From NCBI GenBank assembly GCA_019745975.1, contig JAIESQ010000082.1, forward strand, positions 1 through 40,111: 40,111 nt of DNA, written 5' to 3'. The stretch's first letter is position 1; every line of letters starts with the position of its first letter. Below, piece after piece: positions 7,668 through 16,333 of this stretch. A model generated the notes under the pieces. That model did no database searches and was not told where the DNA came from. It saw only the letters and a program-made list of their open reading frames with translations. The DNA is from Pirellulales bacterium (GTDB lineage Bacteria > Planctomycetota > Planctomycetia > Pirellulales > JAEUIK01). Position numbers and translations under genes: made by a program.

Positions 7668-8780
7668 TTACGACACACCGACGCCGACAAGCGCCTGGTT
7701 CAATCGCGGCATCAGCTCACGGGCGAACAACTCCATGCTGCGCACCCAACTCGGCTTGTCGTCCCAGTCGTAGCTCATCAGCACCAGCGTGCCGAAGGGG
7801 CCGGTTTCTTCGACAAGCTCAAGCAGTCGGCGGAGCACTTCGTCGACATCGCCGGCGACGATCTGCTCACTCATCAGGTAATCGAGATTGCAGTCGGCAT
7901 CGCTCATGTCGGGGTCACGCTTGTAGATGCGGCGCCCCAGCCCTTTGTCGAACAGCCGGCCGATGTACTGGAAGTTCGTGCCCAACGAGTTGGTACGTGT
8001 GCGCTGCTGTGCCTCGCGCGTGGTGTCGGCCAGAAAGATCGCCCGGGCGACTTTCCAATCGGATCGTTGCGGCTGCCGGCCCGCTTCGAGCGCCGCTTGC
8101 TCGTAAGTCGACCAATTGTCGGCCAGCACGTTGCCTGGCACCAGGCAGTGGCCAAAGGGCTGAAACCCGCGTCGCGCCGCGCTCTTGATGCTGTAGGAGT
8201 TACGGCTCATGCCCGGCATGGCAATCGGCGGTGTCGGCCGTTGCAGCGGTTTGGGGATGTAGCCGATGCCGGTTTCCTCGTCGACGGAGTTTTTGAGAGC
8301 GATCTTCCAGAACTTGCCGTCGTGTACGTACGGCGGCTCTGTCGTCCACAGTTTCAAAATGATGTCGATCGCTTCGTCAGTCATTTCGCCGCCGAGCTTG
8401 GGATCGACGCCATACAGCTCTTGATCGGCCGTCACGCTGCCGGGCCCAAAGCACAGGTTCAAGCGCCCACCTGAGAGGTGATCGAGCATCGCCAGCCGAC
8501 ACGCCACGTGCGCAGGATGATGTTGGTTTAGGCACGCCGGCGCCGGACCCAGCCGGATGCGCGACGTTTCGGCCAGAGCCCGAGCGATGAATAGCTCGGG
8601 CATCATGATCGTTTCATACTTCATCGTGTGGTGTTCGCCGATCCAGAACTCGTCGAAGCCGAGTTCCTCGGCGAGCACGACGAGTTCGAGGTCTTCGGCA
8701 TAGGTTTGCGCTAGCGGCTTGTGCGGTGGATGAAACGGCATGATGAACATGCCGTAGCGAATCGCTGACGTAAGAGTCAT
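7668..8780 (-). CDS. LLM-class flavin-dependent oxidoreductase (bacterial luciferase-like monooxygenase)
   Basis: This 370-aa flavin-dependent TIM-barrel protein of the luciferase-like monooxygenase class uses FMNH2 or F420 to oxidise organic substrates. Family signatures are ELGFDEFWIGEHH near the N-terminus, the strand around RIRLGPAPACLNQHHP, the segment LDHLSGGRLNLCFGPG, and a C-terminal FGTLVLMSYDW. The ATG at 8780 has a GGGGA nine bases upstream; an in-frame extension to 8852 lacks family similarity. Its stop lies 66 bases before the amidohydrolase start, and the alcohol dehydrogenase is 87 bases upstream, so the genes probably form one operon. Cofactor and substrate are not determinable here. 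Confidence 0.9.
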   Translation of the reverse strand: MTLTSAIRYGMFIMPFHPPHKPLAQTYAEDLELVVLAEELGFDEFWIGEHHTMKYETIMMPELFIARALAETSRIRLGPAPACLNQHHPAHVACRLAMLDHLSGGRLNLCFGPGSVTADQELYGVDPKLGGEMTDEAIDIILKLWTTEPPYVHDGKFWKIALKNSVDEETGIGYIPKPLQRPTPPIAMPGMSRNSYSIKSAARRGFQPFGHCLVPGNVLADNWSTYEQAALEAGRQPQRSDWKVARAIFLADTTREAQQRTRTNSLGTNFQYIGRLFDKGLGRRIYKRDPDMSDADCNLDYLMSEQIVAGDVDEVLRRLLELVEETGPFGTLVLMSYDWDDKPSWVRSMELFARELMPRLNQALVGVGVS

Positions 8781-8867
8781 TCTGGTGCTTCCCCACGGCC
8801 CGTGGTGCAAAGTGACGCTAACAAGATACCGCGTACGGAAAGTGAAGCCCAATAAATCGTGGGCCGA

Positions 8868-9971
8868 TCACGGCATCCGCAGCACCGGCTTGAGCGTCGC
8901 GCCGCTGACCATGTCGGCGGCGGCCTGATTGATGTCGGCAAAATCGTACTGCCGAATCAGCCGGTCGAACGGGAACCGCCCTTGCCGCCAAAGTTCGATC
9001 AGCGTGGGAATGAACGTGCGGGCGACGCTTTCCCCTTCAGTCACGCCGCGCACCGTGCGGCCGTTGCCCAGCGTGTTGATGTCGAGCGAGACTTCGGTCC
9101 CCTGACGGGCAAGACCCAGCACCGCGCACACGCCCGGCGTCGCCAGGCAATCGAATGCCTGACGGATCACGGTGGGCAGGGCCGTGGCCTCGAGCGCATA
9201 GTCGACGCCGCGGCCGGCGGTCAATTGCCTGATTTCGTCGACAGCATTTCCGCTAGCATTATCGAGCGCGTGCGAGGCCCCCAGTTCGCGGGCCAACTGC
9301 AAGCGGCTCTCCTGGAGATCGACCGCGACGATCGTGGTGCAGCCGACCAATCGCGCCGCCATGACGGCCGACAGCCCAACCGAGCCAGCGCCGAAAACTG
9401 CGAGCGTCGCGCCGGCTCGCGGCCGCAGGGCGTTGAGGATCGTGCCGGCGCCGGCCTGAATGCCGCAGCCCAACGGCCCCAGCAATTCGAGTGGCACGTC
9501 GCGCGGCACCTTAATCGCGCAACGTTCGTGGACCAAGGAAAACGTAGCGAACGACGATTGACCAAAGAACGCGCCGTGAACTTTTCCCTCGGCCGCGCGG
9601 ATCGTCGCCGAGCCGTCGGGGCGGCGCAGCCCGATGTTCAATGGCAAGAATTGCTCACAGTACACCTGCAGGCCCGACTGGCAATTGCCGCACGCGCCGC
9701 AGCTCGCCGGTGCGAGGACGACGTGATCGCCGGGTTGCAAGGCCTTCACCCGCGCGCCGACGCGCTCGACGACTCCCGCCCCCTCGTGCCCCAGCACGAT
9801 GGGCAATCGCAGCGGCAGGTACTGATCGCGGATCGACAGATCGGTATGGCAGATACCGACCGCCTTGATGCGCACGAGCACTTCGTCGTCGCGCGGCTCG
9901 TCGAGCTCGAGCGCTTCAAGCGACCACGGCCCGCCCTTGGCGCGCACCACGGCCGCGGTGATGGCAGTCAT
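8868..9971 (-). CDS. Zinc-dependent alcohol dehydrogenase (MDR family, aryl/allyl type)
   Basis: This 367-aa medium-chain dehydrogenase has the catalytic zinc ligand in GICHTD, the GHEGAGVVE motif with the second zinc-site His and Glu, and a structural-zinc loop of four Cys (CGACGNCQSGLQVYC). The Rossmann fingerprint is GAGSVGLSAVMAA. It most resembles the benzyl/aryl or geraniol dehydrogenase branch, which oxidises aromatic or allylic alcohols with NAD; that placement is from memory. It belongs to the same minus-strand run as the LLM monooxygenase and the DUF4334 gene, consistent with stepwise oxidation of a terpenoid or aromatic compound, which is inference. Confidence 0.92.
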   Translation of the reverse strand: MTAITAAVVRAKGGPWSLEALELDEPRDDEVLVRIKAVGICHTDLSIRDQYLPLRLPIVLGHEGAGVVERVGARVKALQPGDHVVLAPASCGACGNCQSGLQVYCEQFLPLNIGLRRPDGSATIRAAEGKVHGAFFGQSSFATFSLVHERCAIKVPRDVPLELLGPLGCGIQAGAGTILNALRPRAGATLAVFGAGSVGLSAVMAARLVGCTTIVAVDLQESRLQLARELGASHALDNASGNAVDEIRQLTAGRGVDYALEATALPTVIRQAFDCLATPGVCAVLGLARQGTEVSLDINTLGNGRTVRGVTEGESVARTFIPTLIELWRQGRFPFDRLIRQYDFADINQAAADMVSGATLKPVLRMP

Positions 9972-10017
9972 GATCGTCGCCCGAGGAGTGGTTGACCGCT
10001 GCTGGATTCGCGCGGCA

Positions 10018-10485
10018 TTACTCGCGCTCCAGGTAGAAGTAAAAGTGCTTGCCGTTGTCGAAGACCTGGTCCTTGCCGTCCATGATGCCCATCACGGTGC
10101 GGTCGTCGACGCGGCGAAAGTGATCGAACACCGGCTGGGCGTCGTAGACCATGCAGGCCGACACTTTGCCGCGGAACTCGACCATCCACAGGCTGGCCTC
10201 CCCCTTCATGGCCTGGCTCGAGAAGAGCTTGCCCTGTTCGTCGTAGCACATCAGCGGCTTGGCATCGAGCCGGGAGTTGAAAGTCTTGCCGTGCCACTTG
10301 AGGGCCTTGAGCGCATGGCTTCCCTTGTGACCGGTTTTCAGTTCGCCCCCTTTCCAGGCGCCGAACATGCTTTCGCAGGTGATTGGCTCGAGCGCGTCGA
10401 ACACGGCGTCGAGCAGGGCCGTGTCGATCGGGCCGGCGACGTCGCGGTATTGTTGGAACCGTTCTCGGGCTTCGGCGTTGGTCAT
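10018..10485 (-). CDS. GXWXG / DUF4334 domain protein
   Basis: This 155-aa protein matches the two-part GXWXG plus DUF4334 architecture. The GAWKGGEL motif lies near residue 42, preceded by the TCESMFGAW stretch, and a C-terminal half contains MGIMDGK and ends FYFYLERE. The biochemical role is not established. No signal peptide is visible. The ATG has AGAGGG about eight bases upstream. It sits 46 bases upstream of the alcohol dehydrogenase and is likely the first gene of the catabolic-looking run that continues through the LLM oxidoreductase and amidohydrolase. Confidence 0.85.
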   Translation of the reverse strand: MTNAEARERFQQYRDVAGPIDTALLDAVFDALEPITCESMFGAWKGGELKTGHKGSHALKALKWHGKTFNSRLDAKPLMCYDEQGKLFSSQAMKGEASLWMVEFRGKVSACMVYDAQPVFDHFRRVDDRTVMGIMDGKDQVFDNGKHFYFYLERE

Positions 10486-10544
10486 GCGGTTGTTCCCTCT
10501 TGGTGGATTCTGAAATGCAGTCGCCAGCGGCCCTCACAAATGCG

Positions 10545-11168
10545 TTAACCCCAACTGCGCCGCTGCGTCACGCCACGGACCCCAATCCAGACGAGCGCGT
10601 AGCAGGCGATCAGCACGATGTGCAACACGTCAACATGGCGGATCGGGCCGTCGTCGGCCAGGGGCAACTGATTGACCCCAAAGCCGGCGACCAGCAACAG
10701 CCCAATCGCGCTGGCGGCCGCGGCGGCCGCCCCCGGTCGCACTGCGCGATAGGCCTGGATAGCCAGCACCGGCAGCGCCACCAGCACCAGAAGGCTCATG
10801 CCGGTGGTAACCGCGCCCAGCCGTGGCGACTTCGCCAGCCACAGGTAAAAGATCAGCCCTGCGCAGCCGATCGACAGCGCCGGCGCCAGCCAGCGCCCGG
10901 CGCGAAACGGGCCGAGCATCGCCGCCCAGACACCAAGTCCTACTAGCAGCATGCCCGGCCCAGTGGCCAAGGCCGACAACCAACGATGCGTGTCGTTGGT
11001 CCAAGTCAAGCCGCCGAGGTTCATGGCCCCGACAAATGCCGCGGCGGCGATCCACAAAAACCCCGCGAACAAAAGATCGTTCCCCACCCGCGCGCACCAC
11101 GCGGCAATCGCTACGCACGTCAGGCACAGCAAGAAATCGAGCGATCCAGATAGAAGCGGCATCGGCAC
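10545..11168 (-). CDS. Multi-pass membrane protein of unknown function
   Basis: This 207-aa protein is very hydrophobic, with about six predicted membrane segments spread over its length (for example LLCLTCVAIAAWCA, FLWIAAAAFVGAM, MLLVGLGVWAAM, GMSLLVLVALPVLA and HIVLIACYALVWIGV). A conserved-looking loop GGLTWTNDTHRWL lies between TM2 and TM3, and a His-Asp pair (RHVDVLHI) precedes the last segment. I do not recognise the family with confidence. It lies 59 bases upstream of the DUF4334 gene on the same strand and could be cotranscribed with it. No catalytic motif is evident. Confidence 0.72.
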   Translation of the reverse strand: MPMPLLSGSLDFLLCLTCVAIAAWCARVGNDLLFAGFLWIAAAAFVGAMNLGGLTWTNDTHRWLSALATGPGMLLVGLGVWAAMLGPFRAGRWLAPALSIGCAGLIFYLWLAKSPRLGAVTTGMSLLVLVALPVLAIQAYRAVRPGAAAAAASAIGLLLVAGFGVNQLPLADDGPIRHVDVLHIVLIACYALVWIGVRGVTQRRSWG

Positions 11169-11209
11169 TTTCTACAGCAACGCGAGCATCGTCGGCAAGC
11201 AGCGCCCGA

Positions 11210-12046
11210 TCATGTCCATAAGCTCTTGAAATACTGCAAATCGGCGCGCGATTGCTCGACGAGCTCGGGCGTTGATAGCCGACGAAAACTCGATTCGCCT
11301 TTGTACTCGCTGTGCAGCGAAACGATGCCGTCGTACTTGAGCTGCTTCAGGTAATCGACGAACTCCGGCAACCGCGCCTGCCCGTCGGCCAACGGCACGT
11401 ACTCCCAGCGATAGCGCTGCTGCCCGCGCGCGTCGCGCTCGGCCGGCAACCAGCGAAAGTTCTTCACACCGACCAGCGCGATCCAAGGGGCCAACAGATC
11501 GAGCCCCAGTTCCCAGCCCGACAGGCTGCCTTCGATCGTCATGTGCATCGGGTCGACGTAAGCACCCACCTCGCCCGGCTGAAAGTCCTTGAGAATCAAG
11601 TACAACAGCGGGCCGCCGCTGGCGACCAACCGCCCCGAGTGGCAATGGACGCAGGGGAGCACGTGGTACTTCTTGCCCAGCGCGACCACGCGGTCGAGCC
11701 GTTCCTTCGCCTGGTCGATCTGCCTGGCGAGCGTGCCGAACGGGTGATAGTCCCAATAGCCGAGCTTGATATGTCGCGCGCCATAGTGAGCCGCGGCCGC
11801 GAACACGGCTTCGGCGTGAGGGCTGCTCGTATCAGCGACAGCCGTGGAAACCATCGGGATCGACAGGCCGACCCGTTGGACTTCGGCATGCGCGGCGGCC
11901 AGCCCCATCTCGGCGTGCTCGGGCAGCACGTGCCCACCGGGGCGCAGAGTGAGATCGATTCCGTCGAAGCCGGCGCGCTTGGCCTCGGCGGACGCCTGGG
12001 TCACGGAAAGATCGGCCAAGTTGTCTGTAAAGAGGACGAATTGCAT
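11210..12046 (-). CDS. Sugar phosphate isomerase/epimerase (xylose isomerase-like TIM barrel)
   Basis: This 278-aa protein has the AP_endonuc_2 / xylose-isomerase-like fold. The pattern of a TIM barrel is visible (FDGIDLTLRPGGHV, HIKLGYWDY, LPCVHCHSG, GAYVDPMHM, VSLHSEYKG). Acidic and His residues at these strand ends are the likely divalent-metal ligands. Planctomycete genomes hold many such proteins, and their substrates are generally unknown (sugars, inositols or hydroxypyruvate-type compounds). There is no signal peptide. No strong ribosome binding site is seen before the ATG. It stands 41 bases upstream of the membrane protein gene. Confidence 0.88.
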   Translation of the reverse strand: MQFVLFTDNLADLSVTQASAEAKRAGFDGIDLTLRPGGHVLPEHAEMGLAAAHAEVQRVGLSIPMVSTAVADTSSPHAEAVFAAAAHYGARHIKLGYWDYHPFGTLARQIDQAKERLDRVVALGKKYHVLPCVHCHSGRLVASGGPLLYLILKDFQPGEVGAYVDPMHMTIEGSLSGWELGLDLLAPWIALVGVKNFRWLPAERDARGQQRYRWEYVPLADGQARLPEFVDYLKQLKYDGIVSLHSEYKGESSFRRLSTPELVEQSRADLQYFKSLWT

Positions 12047-12094
12047 GTTGGCTAGTCTAAGAGCGAGTTGCCGGCATCGCCAAACAATTGCTTG

Positions 12095-12958
12095 TCAGGG
12101 CTTCCCCGGATCGGTCCATTCCTTCTGCGAGCCTTCGATGCGCAGCGGTCCGGCGATCTCACGGCCGTCGCGCACCACGATATAAGCGTCGGCCCCGGTC
12201 GCGCTATCCCAGCGCAGCGTGGCCAGGCCGGCGGCCTTCACGACCGGCGAAGTGCCTTGTCGCTCCCCCTTTACATCGATCGCGATGATCGCGTATTCGT
12301 GCGCGCCGGAGCCGTCGTGCTTGACGACCACCGGCGCAGCGGGGATTTCCACGGGCCGCGCTCGCATCTGCCCACCCCAAAGCTCGAGCACCTCGCTGGC
12401 CGGAGGCAACCCGCCACCGCCGTAGCCGCCGCCCCCCAGCGACATCATCCCCTGACCGATGAGCGCGTCGGTCAAGGGTTCGCCATGGCTCGGACGGAAA
12501 GTCTGGATGCGAACGCGGCCGGGATGCGTGCCGCCGTTCCATTGCTCGCGCGGCACTTCCGAGAGTTCGAGCCCCTCGCCTTGAATGATCGCCATCTGCC
12601 GCCATGCGCCGTCGAGCCACACGTTCCAGGAAATATGCCCCGGGGCGCGGCGCAGCGAACCGTCGCGCTCCAGCGCGTGAAAGCGGTCGTCGAACGGATC
12701 GTCGATCTCCCCTTTGATCAACCGCCCGCGGACCCACAAGCCCGCCGTGCCCGTCCCCTGCGAGCGCGCGTAGATGCCGCGCGGAATCTGGTGTTCCTCG
12801 TAGCCAGCTTCCCAAGGCGATGCCGTGTCGGAAACGATCAACTCCTCGCGGACGATCAAGCGGTCGACCTCGAGCTCGCGGGGCCCCTTGGGAGTCGCCT
12901 GAGTAATACCAAGCGTCGTGGCCACCGAAAGCGCGATCGTGAGCAGGCGGTCCTTCAT
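12095..12958 (-). CDS. Exported protein of unknown function with Fn3-like tail
   Basis: This 287-aa protein has a weak N-terminal hydrophobic signal (MKDRLLTIALSVATTLGITQA). The middle contains a glycine run (MMSLGGGGYGGGGLPP, about residues 180-195), and the C-terminal 70 residues look like a fibronectin-type-III or similar beta-sandwich (ATLRWDSATGADAYIVVRDG). I do not recognise the N-terminal domain, which is rich in beta-type sequence (IYARSQGTGTAGLWVRGRLI). The ATG at 12958 has GGGGGAGA four bases upstream, a strong start signal; an in-frame extension to 13159 is unlikely. Probably extracytoplasmic; function unknown. Confidence 0.7.
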   Translation of the reverse strand: MKDRLLTIALSVATTLGITQATPKGPRELEVDRLIVREELIVSDTASPWEAGYEEHQIPRGIYARSQGTGTAGLWVRGRLIKGEIDDPFDDRFHALERDGSLRRAPGHISWNVWLDGAWRQMAIIQGEGLELSEVPREQWNGGTHPGRVRIQTFRPSHGEPLTDALIGQGMMSLGGGGYGGGGLPPASEVLELWGGQMRARPVEIPAAPVVVKHDGSGAHEYAIIAIDVKGERQGTSPVVKAAGLATLRWDSATGADAYIVVRDGREIAGPLRIEGSQKEWTDPGKP

Positions 12959-13417
12959 AGCGTCTCCCCCATGCGCAGCGCGCGGAATCGATACGGGCAG
13001 ACCAAGCCGAGGATTGCCACGTGCATTCCCCGTCGCGGTCAGTCGGATTATGACCGAAGGGTGCCGAAGAATCGCGTCTGGCACCCGAGGCTGACAGAGA
13101 AGGCGTGCGAACGCCGCGCTCAGCGCGTGCCTTAACCTTAGGCAGCGATGGCCAGCCAATCCCCCAACGACGGACCGCGATCACAGGTAGTCGACACCTG
13201 CAGAACCTGCATCCCGCGCGGCGTGGTTCGGCGTTACGCCTGACATGCAACCAGCTTGCGTCGCCACAAGTAGCGGAGATGGCGCGCCGGCACCGGCAGT
13301 CGTTCAGGTCGCGAACCTCGTGGCTGCCACGGCATAGCGGTTGCGTCTTAACCAGCGGTTGCAACTTGAATGCCGTCCCGTCTCGACGCTTAACCAGCCC
13401 GCCCCGGAGGTTTCACC
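12959..13417. other. Intergenic region upstream of the GAF-phosphorylase gene, with short direct repeats
   Basis: No convincing gene is seen. Near the 3' end CTTAACCAGC occurs at 13347-13356 and again at 13389-13398, exactly 42 bases apart. GCGGTTGC occurs at 13337-13344 and 13355-13362, 18 bases apart. They lie 20-80 bases upstream of the phosphorylase start codon and could be regulator sites, which is untested. Confidence 0.4.
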
Positions 13418-16108
13418 ATGTCGGTCGACATCGGCCGCGCGCCGATCTCCTCGCCCCCCCCGCCAGCGGCACTGCCTTGCCCAGACTCGCTGACGGAAGA
13501 CGAATTGCGCATGCTCGAGACTCGCAGCGCCCGACCCGCGGAGACTTTGGCGCGGCTCGTGCAAATGTTGCAGCAGCGCTTTCGCGTCGACGTCTGTTCG
13601 GTCTACTTGCTCGAGCCGGACCGTGCCACACTAGTGCTGGCCGCCACGATCGGCCTGCGCGCCGACAGCGTTGGTCAGGTGCGAATGCGCTTGAGCGAAG
13701 GGCTCGCGGGCCTGGTCGCAGAGAACCTCCAGCCGGTTGTCGTCGAAGACGTTTCTCGGCATCCGCGCTTCAAGTATTTCCGTGAGACGGGAGAGGAGAG
13801 TTATCGCTCCTTCCTGGGCGTGCCGCTGATCGACGAAGGGATGATCCAGGGCGTACTCGTTGTGCAGACCGCCGAAGAGCGGCTCTTCTCCCGGGAAGAA
13901 ACCGCCGCGTTGGCCAACACGGCGACTCAGGTCGGCGCTATCGTCAGCGAAGCCCGTACCCTCGAGCAGTTCATCGCCCCGTCGTATGAGCGGGTCTGGG
14001 CATTGGCCCGCAACCTTTGGTGGAGCTGGGATGCGGAAGCAAATAGCCTGTTCCGCGAGCTCGACCCCGTGCGCTGGCGTGAGTTGGACCACAATCCCAT
14101 TGCGTTGTTGTCGGAAATCTCGCTCGAAGAACTCGAACAGCGAGCCGGCCGGCATGTGCTGCACAGCCGTCTGAACTACGCCTACCGCCGCCTGCAAGAG
14201 TACCTGCACTCGAAGCGCACCTGGGGACGCACGCACGCCGGTGTGCTGCGCGCCCGCCCCGTCGCCTACTTCTCGGCCGAATTCGGCCTGCACGAGTCGA
14301 TGCCTATCTACTCGGGCGGACTTGGCATTCTGGCGGGCGACCATATCAAGAGCTCGTCAGATCTCGGCGTGCCGCTGATCGGCATCGGGCTGTTGTACGA
14401 TCAGGGGTACTTCCGGCAACGGCTCGACGCCTCGGGCTGGCAGCACGAGGAGTACCTCGACGTCGACGTCAAACAACTGCCGATCGAGTTGGCCATCGGC
14501 GTCGACAACAAGCCGGTAGTCCTCCATTTGCCGACTCGCGGCGGCGTGCTTCACGCGCGGGTATGGAAGGTCGCGGTGGGGCGCAATTTGTTGATCTTGT
14601 TGGACTCTGATGTCGACGGAAACGCGCCGGAAGACCGCGAACTGACCGCCCGGCTGTACGGTGGCGACTCGCGAGTCCGTATTCGGCAGGAATTCTTGCT
14701 GGGCGTCGGCGGCGTGCAGGCGCTCGTGGCGCTGGGCATTTCGCCCGGCGTGCTGCACCTCAACGAAGGACACAGCGCCTTCGCTCCCTTGGAATTGGCC
14801 CGTCATCGCATGCAAGCCGAAGGAATAACTTTCGATGAATCGCTGCGCCGCGTCGCCCGACAAACCGTGTTCACCACGCACACGCCCGTGCCAGCCGGGC
14901 ACGACCGCTTCGCGGCCTACCTCGTCGAGGAGCACCTGGGTCCGCTGCGGGAATCGCTGGGTCTGTCGCACGAGCATCTGATGGGGTTCGGTCGCCAGCA
15001 CGTAGACGACCCGGGCGAAGACTTTTGCATGACCGTGCTGGCGCTCAAATGCTCGCGCAAGGCCAACGGCGTGTCGTCGCTGCACGGCGAGGTTTCGCGC
15101 GAAATGTGGACTGGCTTGTGGCCCGGCCGCACCGAAGACGACGTGCCGATCGGCCACATCACCAACGGCGTGCACGTGCCGACCTGGATCGCGCCGCCGA
15201 TGCGGCAGCTTTACGATCGCCACCTGGGGCCCGAGTGGATTCAAGCCAGCGGCGAGGCCCGCATCTGGGAGAAGATCGAGGACCTCGACGATGGCGAATT
15301 GTGGGAAACGCATCAGGTGCTCAAGGCCCGGCTGCTGACCTTCGTGCGGCGCCGTCTGGCTCGGCAAGCCGAACGCCGCGGCGAACCGGCCGAGGCCATC
15401 GAGCGATGCCGACGCGCGCTGAGCATGGACGCCCTGACGATCGGCTTCGCCCGCCGCTTCGCCACGTACAAGCGGGCCAACCTGCTGTTCCACGAGCTCG
15501 ATCGCCTGGCGGCCTTGATCAACGATCCGCAGTTGCCGGTGCAGTTTGTCTTCGCCGGAAAGGCGCATCCGATGGATGTGCCGGGTCGGCAGGTGCTGCA
15601 ACAGATTGCGCAAACCGCGCGGCAAGCGCGGTTCGCCGGCAAGATTGTGTTTGTCGAAGACTACGACATGAACGTCGCCCGGCATCTCGTGCAAGGTGTC
15701 GATGTCTGGCTGAACAATCCACGGCGGCCGTTGGAAGCCTCGGGCACAAGCGGCCAGAAGGTCGTGCTCAATGGCGGTTTGAATCTGTCGGTGCTCGACG
15801 GCTGGTGGGCCGAAGCCTACGACGGCTCGAACGGTTTCGCGGTGGGCAACGGGCTGACGCACACCTCGATCGAAACGCACGACCGCCGCGAGGCCGAAGA
15901 GCTGCACCGCGTGCTGCACGACGTGGTGGTGCCGCTCTACTACCAACGCGATCCCGACGGCCTGCCGAGGGCCTGGCTCGCCAAGATGAAGTCGTCCATC
16001 CGCAGCTTGGGCTGGCGGTTCAATTCCGACCGCATGGTGATGGACTACGTCCAGCAGTGCTATATCCCGGCCGCGGGGGGCAAGTCGAGCGACTTGAGCC
16101 GAGGGTAG
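13418..16108 (+). CDS. glgP: Alpha-glucan (glycogen) phosphorylase with N-terminal GAF domain
   Basis: This 896-aa protein combines two modules. Residues about 30-185 form a GAF domain closely similar in style to that of PtsP/EI-Ntr (SEGLAGLVAENLQPVVVEDV, YRSFLGVPLID, FSREETAALANTATQVGAIV). From about 190 a DUF3417-type N-domain (LARNLWWSWD) leads into a GT35 alpha-glucan phosphorylase, which releases glucose 1-phosphate from glycogen. Landmarks are AYFSAEFGLHESMPIYSGGL, FTTHTPVPAGHDRF, GFARRFATYKRANLL, and EASGTSGQKVVLNGG, where K781 should bind pyridoxal phosphate. GGAGG lies seven bases before the ATG. The GAF domain suggests control of glycogen breakdown by a small ligand; that is inference, since phosphorylases usually lack it. 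Confidence 0.93.
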   Translation: MSVDIGRAPISSPPPPAALPCPDSLTEDELRMLETRSARPAETLARLVQMLQQRFRVDVCSVYLLEPDRATLVLAATIGLRADSVGQVRMRLSEGLAGLVAENLQPVVVEDVSRHPRFKYFRETGEESYRSFLGVPLIDEGMIQGVLVVQTAEERLFSREETAALANTATQVGAIVSEARTLEQFIAPSYERVWALARNLWWSWDAEANSLFRELDPVRWRELDHNPIALLSEISLEELEQRAGRHVLHSRLNYAYRRLQEYLHSKRTWGRTHAGVLRARPVAYFSAEFGLHESMPIYSGGLGILAGDHIKSSSDLGVPLIGIGLLYDQGYFRQRLDASGWQHEEYLDVDVKQLPIELAIGVDNKPVVLHLPTRGGVLHARVWKVAVGRNLLILLDSDVDGNAPEDRELTARLYGGDSRVRIRQEFLLGVGGVQALVALGISPGVLHLNEGHSAFAPLELARHRMQAEGITFDESLRRVARQTVFTTHTPVPAGHDRFAAYLVEEHLGPLRESLGLSHEHLMGFGRQHVDDPGEDFCMTVLALKCSRKANGVSSLHGEVSREMWTGLWPGRTEDDVPIGHITNGVHVPTWIAPPMRQLYDRHLGPEWIQASGEARIWEKIEDLDDGELWETHQVLKARLLTFVRRRLARQAERRGEPAEAIERCRRALSMDALTIGFARRFATYKRANLLFHELDRLAALINDPQLPVQFVFAGKAHPMDVPGRQVLQQIAQTARQARFAGKIVFVEDYDMNVARHLVQGVDVWLNNPRRPLEASGTSGQKVVLNGGLNLSVLDGWWAEAYDGSNGFAVGNGLTHTSIETHDRREAEELHRVLHDVVVPLYYQRDPDGLPRAWLAKMKSSIRSLGWRFNSDRMVMDYVQQCYIPAAGGKSSDLSRG

Positions 16109-16203
16109 CGGTGCTAATCATGCCGACTGCACTTGTGTAGCCCTCGGGTTGTGGCAGCCTTGCTCCCAGTCACAGGGGGTCCCAGAATTAGTTTGTCCGG
16201 GAA

Positions 16204-16333
16204 TTTGCGTCCTAACCGTCCTAAGCGACTGTCAAAAGCAGTTAAGTCGTTTCTGGGTAGCGACTTATTTTAGGACGCAAAATCCTGGACCGTTGCGTCC
16301 TCGATCGTCCTAAGGGTGGTTTTGCGTCCTAAG
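16204..16333. repeat. Cluster of 12-bp GCGTCCTAA repeats
   Basis: TTTGCGTCCTAA occurs at 16204-16215 and 16321-16332, and in inverted orientation at 16270-16281. A shorter CGTCCTAAG occurs at 16217-16225, 16306-16314 and 16325-16333. The cluster lies in a gene-poor stretch downstream of the phosphorylase gene. The origin is unknown; it could be a mobile-element end, a regulator array or a remnant. Confidence 0.6.

Noticed and set aside
7107-8474. A 455-codon plus-strand open frame across the amidohydrolase and LLM genes
   Set aside because: It spans two clear minus-strand genes and carries no recognisable domain.
14357-15946. A 529-codon minus-strand open frame inside the phosphorylase gene
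   Set aside because: It is antisense to conserved GT35 motifs, has no start signal and has a low-complexity composition typical of shadows.
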